Assembly (NCBI RefSeq): GCF_900169785.1
Contig: NZ_FWER01000015.1
Span: forward strand, 133,319 to 197,318
Direction: 5' to 3'
Source of the DNA: Rhizobium sullae
GTDB taxonomy: Bacteria; Pseudomonadota; Alphaproteobacteria; Rhizobiales; Rhizobiaceae
DNA length: 64,000 nt
Shown: positions 55,970-64,000 of the stretch, one piece after another
Numbering within the stretch: the stretch's first letter is position 1
How the letters are laid out: every line of letters begins with the position of its first letter
The notes under the pieces: generated by a model
Seen by the model: the letters and a program-made list of their open reading frames with translations, nothing else
Told to the model about the DNA's origin: nothing
Database searches by the model: none
Translations under genes and position numbers: made by a program

Positions 55970-57184
55970 ATGAAAGATCTCCAAATGACCGCTTCATTCT
56001 TTCGCATTGCGCTCATCCTTGGCCTTTTATCGGCCATAGGCCCCTTTGCCATCGACATGTATCTTCCGGCGCTGCCTTCGATCGGCGCCGATTTGGGCTC
56101 CGACAATAGCGTAACCCAGTTGAGCCTTCTCTCCTTCTTCATTTCCTTTGCACTTGCCCAACTGCTTTACGGTCCGCTGTCCGACATGTGGGGCCGGAAA
56201 CTGCCGCTTTACCTGGGTATCGGCATCTTCACCGCAGCCAGCATTGGCTGCGCGTTGGCGCAGAACATCGAAACCCTGATTACTTTCCGCTTCATCCAGG
56301 GCATCGGCGGGGCGGCCGGCATGGTCATCCCGCGGGCCGTCGTTCGTGACATGCATACCGGTGTTCAGGCAGCCCGCCTGATGTCGCTCCTCATGCTCGT
56401 CTTTTCGATCTCGCCGATCCTCGCTCCGCTGGCCGGAAGTGCGGTCATAGAGTTCTACGGCTGGCGCGGCGTCTTCTGGGCAGTGATGATCGCAGCCTTC
56501 ATCGGGCTCATCCTGCTTGCAACGCAGCTCGACGAAACCCGTCCGGCAAAGGAACGCAAAGAAAGCAGCCTCGGCAGCGCGATGTCGGCATACGGCTTCC
56601 TGCTCCGCGACAAAAACTTCCTGACGCTCAGCTTCATCGGTGGTCTCGGGATTTCAAGCTTCCTCGTCTATCTCGCCAACTCGCCCTTCGTGCTCATCCA
56701 GCACTACGGCCTGACGCCGACGCAGTACAGCTTCGCCTTCTCGATCAACGCCGTCTCCTTCTTCGCGGTATCGCAGGCGACCGGCTGGCTCGGCGAGCGT
56801 TTCGGACTCGTTCGCGTCATGCGCACAGCCGTCACCGCCTATTCGCTCGTCATGGTCGCCTTGGCAGTCGTCATGGCTGCGGGCATCAACCAGCTTCCTG
56901 TCCTGGCCGTCTTTCTTTTCATCGGATACGGCTTTCTCGGCCTTGTCATTCCAACGAGCGCGGTTCTTGCTCTGGAGGATCACGGTGAGATCGCAGGCAC
57001 CGCTTCGTCATTGATGGGGACGTTGCACTTCGTCATTGCGGCGGTCGCAATGGTGGTATCGAGCCTGTTTGCCGACGGCACGGCCGTTCCAATGGCGGCA
57101 GGCATTGCGGCCTGCGCGCTGCTTGCCTTCATCCTGACGCAGGCAACACTTGGCCGCCGCGCCGCCGCCGCTCCTGCCGAGTAA
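55970..57184 (+). CDS. Bcr/CflA-type MFS multidrug exporter
   Basis: A membrane exporter of the 12-helix drug:H+ antiporter-1 type (404 residues from the ATG at 55970; an ATG five codons later is equally possible and neither has a strong ribosome binding site). Typical features are ALILGLLSAIGPFAIDMYLPALPSI at the N terminus, the loop motif GPLSDMWGRK near residue 67 and RFIQGIGGAAGMVIPRAVVRD near 105-125. It probably exports a toxic compound that also releases the divergent TetR repressor. Confidence 0.87.
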   Translation: MKDLQMTASFFRIALILGLLSAIGPFAIDMYLPALPSIGADLGSDNSVTQLSLLSFFISFALAQLLYGPLSDMWGRKLPLYLGIGIFTAASIGCALAQNIETLITFRFIQGIGGAAGMVIPRAVVRDMHTGVQAARLMSLLMLVFSISPILAPLAGSAVIEFYGWRGVFWAVMIAAFIGLILLATQLDETRPAKERKESSLGSAMSAYGFLLRDKNFLTLSFIGGLGISSFLVYLANSPFVLIQHYGLTPTQYSFAFSINAVSFFAVSQATGWLGERFGLVRVMRTAVTAYSLVMVALAVVMAAGINQLPVLAVFLFIGYGFLGLVIPTSAVLALEDHGEIAGTASSLMGTLHFVIAAVAMVVSSLFADGTAVPMAAGIAACALLAFILTQATLGRRAAAAPAE

Positions 57185-57223
57185 CAATCCCGGCCGCGGC
57201 CTTGTCGGGCGCGGTCGTTCTCG

Positions 57224-58258
57224 TCACTTGAGGGAAAAGGCGTCGCTTTCACCTGGGACCAGCTCCAGCGGCCAGATCGTGTTGCGGGCGCCCTTCGGAT
57301 AGTGTTTCGCATAGGCGGGCATGGTCGCAAGCAGGGTCTCGGCCAACTCGACGCCGAGATCGCGCAGAGACATGCGAAAGCAGGTGAGGGCCGGCTGCAG
57401 GAATTTCGCGCGCGGCTCCTCACGGAAGCCGATCACTGCCAGATCGCGCCCCGGAACGACGCCTGCCTCGACCAGCTTTCTGTAAAGACCGATCGCCATC
57501 AACTCGTAGATCAGGATGATCGCTGTCGGCTTGTGGTCCAAGAGCAGCAATTCGTGGCCAGCCTGGTAGCCGCCCTGCTCACTCGACTTGACGCGGATGA
57601 CCAGCTTCGGATCGAACGGGATGCCGTGCCGTTGGAGTGACTGCCGGTAGGCATCGATGAAGATGTAGCCGAGATTGATATCGCTCGAGGGTGCTGCGAT
57701 TGCGATCCTGCGATGTCCCTTGGCCACCAGCCGGTCAACCGCCGATGCGGCCACGCCCTCGAAGTCAAGGTCGATCCAGGTGTAGTTGCCACCGGACGAG
57801 CTGCGTCCGAGCGCGACGAAGGGAATCTTCGCCTTCACCAGAAGGTCGATGCGTTTATCGATCCGCTGCGTCGCCGAAATAATCATCGCATCGACGACGC
57901 GCCGCGCCACCATGCGCTTCAGATATTCATAGGGATCCTCGTCGCTGGGACAGGGCAGCATCACGAGGTCAAGTTTGTGCCGCGCAAACACGCTCTGCAG
58001 ACCGCCAGTCAGGCCGAGGAAGAAGTTGTCGCTGTTGTCGACTGTTTCCTTGCTGGATTCGATCATCAAGCCGATGACATTGGTCGTGCCTTGCCGGAGG
58101 CTGCGGCCAGACTGGTTTGCTACATAGCCGAGCTCTTCGGCGGCAGCGAGCACGCGCTTTCGCGTTTCCTCGTTGACATCCGGCTTGCCGTTCAGCGCGC
58201 GGGAAACGGTCCCGATCGAAATGTCCAGATGCTCGGCAAGCTGTCGGATCCCCTTCAT
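57224..58258 (-). CDS. LacI-family transcriptional regulator
   Basis: A 344-residue LacI repressor starting at the ATG at 58258 (MKGIRQLAEHLDISIGTVSRALNGKPDV), with the standard helix-turn-helix, hinge (SLRQGTTNVIGLMI) and sugar-sensor domain (DFEGVAASAVDRLVAKGHRRIAIAA, AVIGFREEP). It converges on the MFS gene. No metabolic partner is adjacent, so its target genes are unknown. Confidence 0.87.
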   Translation of the reverse strand: MKGIRQLAEHLDISIGTVSRALNGKPDVNEETRKRVLAAAEELGYVANQSGRSLRQGTTNVIGLMIESSKETVDNSDNFFLGLTGGLQSVFARHKLDLVMLPCPSDEDPYEYLKRMVARRVVDAMIISATQRIDKRIDLLVKAKIPFVALGRSSSGGNYTWIDLDFEGVAASAVDRLVAKGHRRIAIAAPSSDINLGYIFIDAYRQSLQRHGIPFDPKLVIRVKSSEQGGYQAGHELLLLDHKPTAIILIYELMAIGLYRKLVEAGVVPGRDLAVIGFREEPRAKFLQPALTCFRMSLRDLGVELAETLLATMPAYAKHYPKGARNTIWPLELVPGESDAFSLK

Positions 58259-58405
58259 CGGCAGCGATCTTCCTCCCAAATCGAAACGCGTGATCTCTCT
58301 TATTGCCACAGGAAAGCATTTCCGGAAAGCGGTTCGCGGCGGTCTTCAGGATCAGCAGATGCCAGGCCCGGCGAACAAGCCGCCGGGCCTGGATGTCATC
58401 TTACG

Positions 58406-58642
58406 TCAGGGCAGGGTGCCCCAAGGGGAGAATCTGATCTCGCCGAGCGCGTCGTCAACCTCCGGAAGACCGATGTCGCGGCGCGTACGATTTGACAGAT
58501 GGGAGATCTGGTTCACCGTTTGATGATGCCTCCAGGCGGCCAGAGCTAACGCGCGCGCAGTTCTCCAGACACCAAATTTCTGGCACAGGTCATCGACCGT
58601 TGCCGAGAGGCTTTCAACAACTATTGATTGTGCTTCACGCAT
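58406..58642 (-). CDS. DUF1127 (YjiS-like) small protein
   Basis: A 78-residue protein ending in the DUF1127 pattern LSNRTRRDIGLPEVDDAL, preceded by WRTARALALAAWRHH helical sequence. The ATG at 58642 is my choice; a longer frame from 58744 has an atypical extension. DUF1127 proteins are small and basic, may bind RNA, and in alphaproteobacteria touch phosphate, carbon and stress responses; no specific role can be read here. Confidence 0.65.
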   Translation of the reverse strand: MREAQSIVVESLSATVDDLCQKFGVWRTARALALAAWRHHQTVNQISHLSNRTRRDIGLPEVDDALGEIRFSPWGTLP

Positions 58643-58788
58643 GATTTTCTGCCCCGGCGCCGTCAAGCTGCCAGGTCCTTTCGAATCAAAAGACGCGCGG
58701 AGGCGGACACAGAAACGCCAATAGCCGTTCTGCCAGCCGGTCACGTCAGGTTAGGTGAGAAAACGCCAAAATGGCGGAAATCCGGGAC

Positions 58789-58893
58789 TTAGAAGGTCAC
58801 GGAGTAATGTCGGCCCAAGTTAGATGCGCAATGCATCGAAGCCACGAGAGCCGTTCCGCCAATGGGGCGCACAAACATGATAATGGAATTCAT
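58789..58893 (-). CDS. Possible 34-residue small ORF with strong ribosome binding site
   Basis: On the minus strand GAGGAGG lies six bases before an ATG at 58893, and the frame runs 34 codons (beginning MNSIIMFVRPIGGTAL) to a TAA at 58789. A -35-like TTGCCG and AT-rich -10-like TAATAA lie upstream. I do not recognise the peptide; it has a hydrophobic first third. It precedes the DUF1127 gene on the same strand by about 150 bases. It could also be a leader peptide or chance. Confidence 0.35.
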   Translation of the reverse strand: MNSIIMFVRPIGGTALVASMHCASNLGRHYSVTF

Positions 58894-59144
58894 TTACGCC
58901 TCCTCTGATCGAATTGCGGAATAATTTTATTATTACACGACATCGGATGATCGGCAACACTAAATCCTGAATTGCAGAGATCGCCGTCGTAATTGTTGCA
59001 TAACGGCAACATTGCTGTGGTGTCGATGATCGCGTTCAGTAGTCCGGCGTCTTCGAGGATCGGCCTGAAGAGCCCGAGCAATGCGATCGGCGCAGAAGTG
59101 CGAAACACGGACTGCCTTCCCATCGCATGGCGATCTTTCGTGGA

Positions 59145-60185
59145 TCAAGGCTTGAAGCTGTCACGGATGATAAGTTCCGGAATGACCCTCTCGTAGGCAG
59201 GCGGCAGGTCCGGGTTGGCAAGCCGACGTTCCACGAGTTCGACGGCGCGCTGCGCCATCACGGCCGGATCCTGGCGGAACGTCGTGAGCCGGTAGCTTAG
59301 CCAGGCCGCCTCCGGCACATCGTCGAAGCCGATCACCGCGACGTCTTCCGGTATCCGCAAGCCGAGCGTCTTTCGCACATAGTCCATCAATCCGAAGGCG
59401 ATCAGGTCGTTGGCGCAATAGACGGCTTCCGGCTGTTCAGCCTGTGCGAAGAGCTGGCGTGCCGCACCAATGCCGCTGTCGTAGTCGGAATCCCTGCCGC
59501 GGCCAACCGAAACCGAAGCGCCCAGCTCCTCGGCTACCACCCGGAAGGCCGTCTCGCGCTCGGCAATGCTGGATGTCGCCGAATGCGACGCGGCAACAGC
59601 CAGCCGCCGGTAGCCATTGTCGAAGAAGGCTACCGCTGCCTTGCCGGACGCTTCGGTGTTTCCTGCACTGACATGATCGGCATCCGGCTCGGTGCGGCCG
59701 ATGACCACCAACGGCTGGCCGTTGCGGTGGGCGATATCCACGAAGCTTTCGGGCGGCGAACCGGAGAGGATGATCGTTGCCTCGGCGCGGTGGCCGATCA
59801 GCATCTTCTGCGCTGCAAGCAATTCATCCTCGGTCTGCCCGGTATTGATCAGGATCGGGATGCTGCCCCGCTTTATCAGCGTTTTTGCAAGTGCTGCCGC
59901 CAGATGGGCGCGAAAACCGACTTCCGGGCGTGTCGCGACGATTCCGACAAGGCGGCTTTGATTGGCAAGAACGCCGCGCGCCAGATCATTGACGTGGTAG
60001 CCGAGTTCCTCGGCAGCCTTCTGCACTCGCTCGCGGGTCGCGGGTGCGACGCTCGCGCCGGGGGTGAACGTCCGTGAAACCGCGGAGCGGGAAACGCCCG
60101 CAAGCTGTGCCACCTGCTCGGCGCTGACAAAGCGCATTCGCTCCTTGCGCTTGGTCTTTCCCTCGTTGATCGGGCCGTCGTTCAT
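59145..60185 (-). CDS. LacI-family transcriptional regulator
   Basis: A 346-residue LacI repressor from the ATG at 60185: after a basic lead, the helix-turn-helix is FVSAEQVAQLAGVSRSAVSRTFTPG, then the hinge LARGVLANQSRLVGIVA and the sugar-sensor domain (AVYCANDLIAFGLMDYV, DVAVIGFDDVPEAAWLSY). Its start overlaps the tail of the ABC-transporter relic by ATGA. It probably represses the divergent sugar operon through the palindrome at 60636. Confidence 0.9.
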   Translation of the reverse strand: MNDGPINEGKTKRKERMRFVSAEQVAQLAGVSRSAVSRTFTPGASVAPATRERVQKAAEELGYHVNDLARGVLANQSRLVGIVATRPEVGFRAHLAAALAKTLIKRGSIPILINTGQTEDELLAAQKMLIGHRAEATIILSGSPPESFVDIAHRNGQPLVVIGRTEPDADHVSAGNTEASGKAAVAFFDNGYRRLAVAASHSATSSIAERETAFRVVAEELGASVSVGRGRDSDYDSGIGAARQLFAQAEQPEAVYCANDLIAFGLMDYVRKTLGLRIPEDVAVIGFDDVPEAAWLSYRLTTFRQDPAVMAQRAVELVERRLANPDLPPAYERVIPELIIRDSFKP

Positions 60186-60438
60186 TGGCGTTCCTTTAGC
60201 ACGTCTGTCTTTAGAAATCGCTCCACGATCAGCATAAAACCAAGGATGGTGACAGAGCCGGAGGAGGGGTGATGAAGCCGGCAAGAACTCGCACCAGCGT
60301 CGTCTTTCCGCAGCCTGAAGAGCCGAGCAGGGCAGTGAATTCGCCGCGGGCGATGCTGGGATTGATTTCGTCCAGAACTTGCGTTGCGCCATAGCGGCAG
60401 GCAACGGAATTAAGCTCCAGAACCGCGTCGTGTGTCAT
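60182..60438 (-). pseudogene. Relic of an ABC transporter (ATPase N-terminus joined to a short C-terminal tail)
   Basis: From the ATG at 60438 the frame encodes about 58 residues of an ABC ATPase, through Walker A (GSSGCGKTT) to AGFITP. It then runs out of frame: the expected continuation, SSGSVTI, is found one frame over, followed not by the rest of an ATPase but by about 20 residues (LGFMLIVERFLKTDVLKERQ) that resemble the C-terminal end of a permease and stop at the LacI start by ATGA. A deletion has probably removed most of the ATPase and permease genes, plus a one-base frameshift near 60262. No functional product is expected. Confidence 0.7.
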
Positions 60439-60605
60439 GCTCAATCCCTCCAATTGCACGGCTGTGCGAGCCGAGTCTGGTAGAATGTTTGCTTTACGGT
60501 CAGATGACATGGTGGATATTTCTCTGCTGCGCTGCGGCACGAACTTGCCTAAAGGTCCGCATTTAAAGCCATTTTTCGCAGCATTTTGCTCAAATCTGCC
60601 CTCTA

Positions 60606-60649
60606 TTGACAGAAAGAAACCTTTCCGCTTAGTATCGTAAACGTTTACG
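60606..60649 (+). promoter_or_regulatory. Promoter and LacI-type operator of the sugar operon
   Basis: TTGACA (60606-60611), an 18-base spacer and TAGTAT (60630-60635), followed at once by the perfect 14-bp palindrome CGTAAACGTTTACG (60636-60649) with a central CpG, the classic LacI/GalR-family operator. Placement over the start point fits repression by the adjacent LacI protein. Confidence 0.75.
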
Positions 60650-60697
60650 GGACACGCTTTCGGCGAATTGCCGGGACGCGCGCCGCGGGAGGAAATC

Positions 60698-61732
60698 GTG
60701 AAATTGAATGCAGTTCTCTGCGGATGCGGAGCCATGTCCAAGGGCTGGCTGCGCGCCATAAAGGAAACCCCGGCTCTGGCCGAAGCGATCGAGGTCACGG
60801 GCCTCGTCGATGTCAATCCGGCTGCGGCCGAAGCGCTCGCCGCTGAATTCGGCTTGAGCGGGGCTGCCATCGGCACAAATCTTTCCGCCGTCATTGCAAA
60901 GGCGAAGGCGGATATCGTCTTCGACGTCGTCATCCCGGCTGCCCGGTTCAACGTCGTCTCCACGGCACTCAAGGCCGGCTGCCATGTGCTCAGCGAAAAG
61001 CCGATGGCAACCTCGTTGACGGAGGGGGCTGCGTTGATCGATCTTGCGGCCGAAACCGGCAAGATCCACGCGATCATCCAGAACCGCCGCTTCATATCCG
61101 GTGTCCGCCGCATGCGCCGTTTTGTCGAAATGGGTGCGATCGGCGATCTGACGGGCATCCACTGCGACTTCTTCCTCGCCCCGCATTTCGGCGGCTTTCG
61201 CGAGGACATGGACAACGTCCTGCTTCTCGACATGGCGATCCACACTTTCGATGCGGCACGCTATGTCGCTGGCAAAAAGCCGCTCGCTGTCTACTGCATC
61301 GAGCGCAATCCCAAGGGATCGTGGTACCGTCACGGCGCATCTGCCAACGCCACCTTTGAATTCTCCGACGATGTCGTTTTCACCTATCGCGGCTCCTGGT
61401 GTGCCGAAGGCGAGCGCACGAGCTGGGAAAGCCAGTGGCGTCTCGTCGGCTCCAAGGGAATGCTGACCTGGGATGGAGACTCCACGTTCGGCGCCGCGGT
61501 TGCGGGGGAGGAGACGGGTCTGCTGCGCGGCCTTGCGCCCGTCAACGTTCCCGGGCCGGAGCGCGACGAGGAAACGCACGGCCATGCCAGCGTGATTGCC
61601 GGCTTCGTGGACGCCATCCGAACCGGCAAACCGCCGGAGACCGTCAGCAGCGACAATATCAGAAGCCTTGCCATGGTCTTCGGCGCGATCGAAAGCGCCA
61701 GGTCCGGCAAGCGCATCGAGATTTCAGCATAA
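60698..61732 (+). CDS. Gfo/Idh/MocA family oxidoreductase
   Basis: A 344-residue NAD(P)-dependent dehydrogenase. The GTG at 60698 has GGGAGGAAA upstream. The Rossmann part contains VLCGCGAMSKGW near the start (a Cys-containing variant of the GxGxxG loop) and the family's HVLSEKPMATSL near residue 95, with the catalytic Lys; the C-terminal part has LLLDMAIHTFDAARYV with the His motif near 180. Members oxidise sugars or cyclitols. It is first in an operon with a TIM-barrel isomerase and a sugar-binding protein. Confidence 0.9.
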   Translation: MKLNAVLCGCGAMSKGWLRAIKETPALAEAIEVTGLVDVNPAAAEALAAEFGLSGAAIGTNLSAVIAKAKADIVFDVVIPAARFNVVSTALKAGCHVLSEKPMATSLTEGAALIDLAAETGKIHAIIQNRRFISGVRRMRRFVEMGAIGDLTGIHCDFFLAPHFGGFREDMDNVLLLDMAIHTFDAARYVAGKKPLAVYCIERNPKGSWYRHGASANATFEFSDDVVFTYRGSWCAEGERTSWESQWRLVGSKGMLTWDGDSTFGAAVAGEETGLLRGLAPVNVPGPERDEETHGHASVIAGFVDAIRTGKPPETVSSDNIRSLAMVFGAIESARSGKRIEISA

Positions 61733-61743
61733 GGAATGAGATT

Positions 61744-62646
61744 GTGAGCAATTCTGCAAAGTCCATCCGTATCGGCACAATGGTCAGCGCGTCCAAGGGC
61801 GGTGCCGACAAGCGCATCGGCCAGATCGCCGATATGGGTTTTGAGAGCTTCGAGCCCTTTTTCTGGCAAACGACCAACGGGCAGGATCTTGCCGAACTCG
61901 GCAAGCGTTCCCTCGATGCGATCGGTGGCCGCGACATCACCATCTCGACGCTCGGCATGTTCGGCAATCCTCTGGAAGAAACCGATATCGACTTGCAGAC
62001 GCTGCAAGGCTGGAAGGACTGCATCGACAATGCCCATCATTTCGGCGCCACCTGCGTTGCCGGCTTTACCGGCCGTGTTCGGGGCAAGCCGCTGACCGAC
62101 AGCCTGCCGCGCTACAAGCAGATATGGAGCGAGCTTGCCAAGCGCGCCGCCGACAAGGGCATCAAGATCGCCTTCGAAAACTGCGCGATGGACGGCAATT
62201 GGACGACCGGCGACTGGAACATCGCCCACAATCCGGATGCCTGGGAGCTGATCTTCAACGAGACGCCGGACGACAACATCGGCCTTGAGTGGGAACCTTG
62301 CCATCAGATGGTGTACCTGATCGAGCCGCTGCCACAGATCCGCAAGTGGGCAAAGAAAATCTTCCATGTCCACGGCAAGGATGCGACGATCCGGTGGGAT
62401 GTCATCAAGGAGCATGGCATCTTCGGCAAGGAAAAGTTCGTCTTCATGCGCACGCCGGGCTTCGGCGACAGCAACTGGACGGACATCATTTCCGAACTGC
62501 GTCTGGCCGGCTGGTCGGGCTCGATCGATATCGAAGGCTGGCATGATCCGGTCTACCGCGATGCGCTGGAGATGACCGGCCAGGTCCATGCACTGAATCA
62601 TCTGAAGCATGCCCGGGGCGGCGATTTCGTCGTCGATCCGGTTTGA
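61744..62646 (+). CDS. TIM-barrel sugar isomerase/epimerase
   Basis: A 300-residue AP-endonuclease-2-type barrel. Family features: GFESFEPFFWQ near residue 30, IAFENCAMDGNW near 143 with a metal-ligand Glu, GLEWEPCHQMVYLIEP near 182, IFHVHGKDATI near 206 and SIDIEGWHDPVY near 262. The GTG at 61744 follows AAGGAATGAG; it lies 11 bases after the dehydrogenase gene. A dehydrogenase plus such an isomerase suggests catabolism of an unusual sugar via a keto intermediate; the substrate is not evident. Confidence 0.87.
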   Translation: MSNSAKSIRIGTMVSASKGGADKRIGQIADMGFESFEPFFWQTTNGQDLAELGKRSLDAIGGRDITISTLGMFGNPLEETDIDLQTLQGWKDCIDNAHHFGATCVAGFTGRVRGKPLTDSLPRYKQIWSELAKRAADKGIKIAFENCAMDGNWTTGDWNIAHNPDAWELIFNETPDDNIGLEWEPCHQMVYLIEPLPQIRKWAKKIFHVHGKDATIRWDVIKEHGIFGKEKFVFMRTPGFGDSNWTDIISELRLAGWSGSIDIEGWHDPVYRDALEMTGQVHALNHLKHARGGDFVVDPV

Positions 62647-62711
62647 CGATACCGCGTCCGGCAAGGAGGATTTTGCCGGACTGTCGGGGATAACCACAAA
62701 GGAGGAGAACC

Positions 62712-63944
62712 ATGGCTATCCGTAAATTTGCAGTTCTGGGCGCTCTGGCACTTGCCGGCGTCTCGCTCTTTGGCCTTTCCGCCAAGGCGGAAGACGTTAC
62801 CATCAGCGTCTGGTCGCTCGACCGCGACATTCAGCCGGCGCCGAATCTCGTCAAAGATTTCAACAAGCTCAACAACGGTATTAAAGTCGAATATCGCCAG
62901 ATTCAGTTCGATGACGTCGTAAGTGAGGCAATGCGCGCTTATTCCACGGGACAGGCGCCTGATATCATCGCCGTCGACAATCCTGAGCACGCACTCTTCT
63001 CATCGCGCGGCGCATTCCTCGATCTCACAGACATGATCTCGAAGTCGACGGTCGTAAAGCCGGAGAACTATTTTCCCGGACCGCTGAAATCCGTGATGTG
63101 GGACGGTAAGTACTACGGCGTGCCGAAGGCGACCAACACGATCGCGCTTTACTACAACAAGGACATGTTCAAGGCGAAGGGCCTCGACCCGAACAAGCCG
63201 CCGAAGACATGGGACGAACTCGTTGAGGACGCGCGCAAGCTGACTGACCCGGCCAAGAACGTCTATGGCCTGGCCTTCTCCGCCAAGGCGAACGAGGAAG
63301 GTACCTTCCAGTTTCTTCCTTGGGCCCAGATGGGTGGTGGCGGCTACGAGAACATCAATGCAGACGGCGCGGTCAAGGCGCTTGAGACCTGGAAGACCAT
63401 CATGGACGAGAAGCTTGCCTCGCCCGATAGTCTGACACGTGGTCAGTGGGATTCGACCGGCACGTTCAACTCCGGCAATGCCGCAATGGCGATCTCCGGT
63501 CCGTGGGAACTCGACCGCATGATGAAGGAAGCCAAGTTTGACTGGGGTGTGACCCTGCTTCCGGTTCCGAAGGAAGGCGCTGAGCGCTCGTCGGCCATGG
63601 GCGACTTCAACTGGGCGATTTTTGCCAGCAGCAAGCACCCGGACGAAGCCTTCAAAGTGCTCGAATTCTTCGCCTCGCAGGACGACAAGATGTTCAAGAA
63701 CTACGGTCAGCTTCCGGCCCGTTCCGACATCACCATCCCGGCGACCGGCGAAGCACTGAAGGATGACGCCCTCAAGGTCTTCATCGAGCAGTTGAAATAC
63801 GCCAAGCCCCGCGGCCCGCATCCGCAATGGCCAAAGATCTCCAAGGCAATCCAAGATGCAATCCAGGCTGCATTGACCGGCCAGATGAGCCCGAAGGATG
63901 CGCTTGATCAGGCCGCAGACAAGATCAAGGCAGTCCTCGGCTAG
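62712..63944 (+). CDS. Extracellular sugar-binding protein of an ABC importer (MalE/UgpB type)
   Basis: A 410-residue exported protein. Signal peptide at residues 1-26 (cleavage after SAKA). The mature part has the family's features: [60 protein letters not shown] and [23 protein letters not shown] precedes the ATG. It follows the isomerase gene by 65 bases; permease genes are expected beyond the window. Probably imports the substrate that the two preceding enzymes process. Confidence 0.92.
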   Translation: MAIRKFAVLGALALAGVSLFGLSAKAEDVTISVWSLDRDIQPAPNLVKDFNKLNNGIKVEYRQIQFDDVVSEAMRAYSTGQAPDIIAVDNPEHALFSSRGAFLDLTDMISKSTVVKPENYFPGPLKSVMWDGKYYGVPKATNTIALYYNKDMFKAKGLDPNKPPKTWDELVEDARKLTDPAKNVYGLAFSAKANEEGTFQFLPWAQMGGGGYENINADGAVKALETWKTIMDEKLASPDSLTRGQWDSTGTFNSGNAAMAISGPWELDRMMKEAKFDWGVTLLPVPKEGAERSSAMGDFNWAIFASSKHPDEAFKVLEFFASQDDKMFKNYGQLPARSDITIPATGEALKDDALKVFIEQLKYAKPRGPHPQWPKISKAIQDAIQAALTGQMSPKDALDQAADKIKAVLG

Positions 63945-63959
63945 TCTCCCGACCTAACC

Positions 63960-63979
63960 GGATGGCCTTCGGGCCATCC
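63960..63979 (+). terminator. UUCG-capped hairpin after the sugar-binding protein gene
   Basis: Perfect 8-bp stem (GGATGGCC with GGCCATCC) closed by a TTCG tetraloop with C-G closing pair, 15 bases after the stop codon. No T-run follows. Such hairpins after binding-protein genes often stabilise that part of the message so that it is made in excess over the permeases; a terminator is also possible. Confidence 0.6.
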
Positions 63980-64000
63980 CATCATTTCCTCCCGGCAGGG

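Noticed and set aside
58890..59123. 77-codon minus-strand frame before the small ORF
   Set aside because: No ribosome binding site, runs through the AT-rich leader region, no recognisable sequence.
1..64000. CRISPR arrays, tRNA or rRNA genes, insertion sequences
   Set aside because: No regularly spaced repeats, no tRNA-like cloverleaf or GTTCGA-type T-loop in a gap, and no transposase frame was seen.

Overview
The window reads as a piece of a fast-growing rhizobial genome (Rhizobium, R. etli/leguminosarum type). The evidence is high-GC alphaproteobacterial coding, an aerobic cobF-cobM cobalamin cluster, a hut locus using the two-step HutF route, a protein of the family named after R. etli RHE_PE00001, a candidate general-stress (EcfG) promoter and genes resembling rhizopine mocD/E/F. 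Placement on a p42e/pRL11-type chromid is my inference from memory of where hut, cob and RHE_PE00001 lie in R. etli; the window itself does not prove it.

Layout. 1-5.6 kb: minus-strand cytochrome bd locus (regulator, cydD, cydC, cydA cut by the window edge) behind a perfect inverted-repeat operator. 5.6-9.4 kb: decayed, low-density stretch with a DUF4105 protein, a 5'-truncated DUF900 hydrolase and a DUF4239 membrane protein. 9.4-17 kb: a DUF2938 membrane protein leading cobFGHIJ, cobK on the opposite strand, and cobLM. 17-22.7 kb: a TIM-barrel isomerase, a LacI regulator, and an operon of membrane di-iron oxygenase, Rieske ferredoxin, ferredoxin reductase and a PanB-like protein. Identical 16-bp operators sit on both sides of the regulator gene. 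22.7-34.1 kb: histidine utilisation: two HutC paralogues, a NitT/TauT-type ABC importer, hutD, hutU, hutH, hutI, hutF, with a Phd/PIN toxin-antitoxin pair inserted; hutG is not present. 34.1-41.2 kb: RHE_PE00001-family protein, an ECF sigma/anti-sigma/Bax-inhibitor operon, a VapBC pair, and copA-cueR with a textbook CueR promoter. 41.2-54.2 kb: treY, pbpC with a very large alpha-2-macroglobulin, an alpha/beta hydrolase, and an adenylate cyclase-TPR protein. 54.5-58.9 kb: receiver protein behind an EcfG-type promoter, TetR/MFS efflux pair, LacI regulator, DUF1127 protein and a possible 34-residue ORF. 59.1-64 kb: LacI regulator, the relic of an ABC transporter, and a divergent sugar operon (Gfo/Idh/MocA dehydrogenase, TIM-barrel isomerase, sugar-binding protein) that runs off the edge.

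Best candidate for an undescribed system: the 17-22.7 kb regulon. It joins a moc-type oxygenase electron-transfer chain to a PanB-fold protein that has lost the residues aligned with the metal-binding acids, and to an isomerase transcribed the other way under the same operator. An oxidative demethylation or hydroxylation pathway for an inositol-like or other small polar substrate is plausible; the substrate is unknown.
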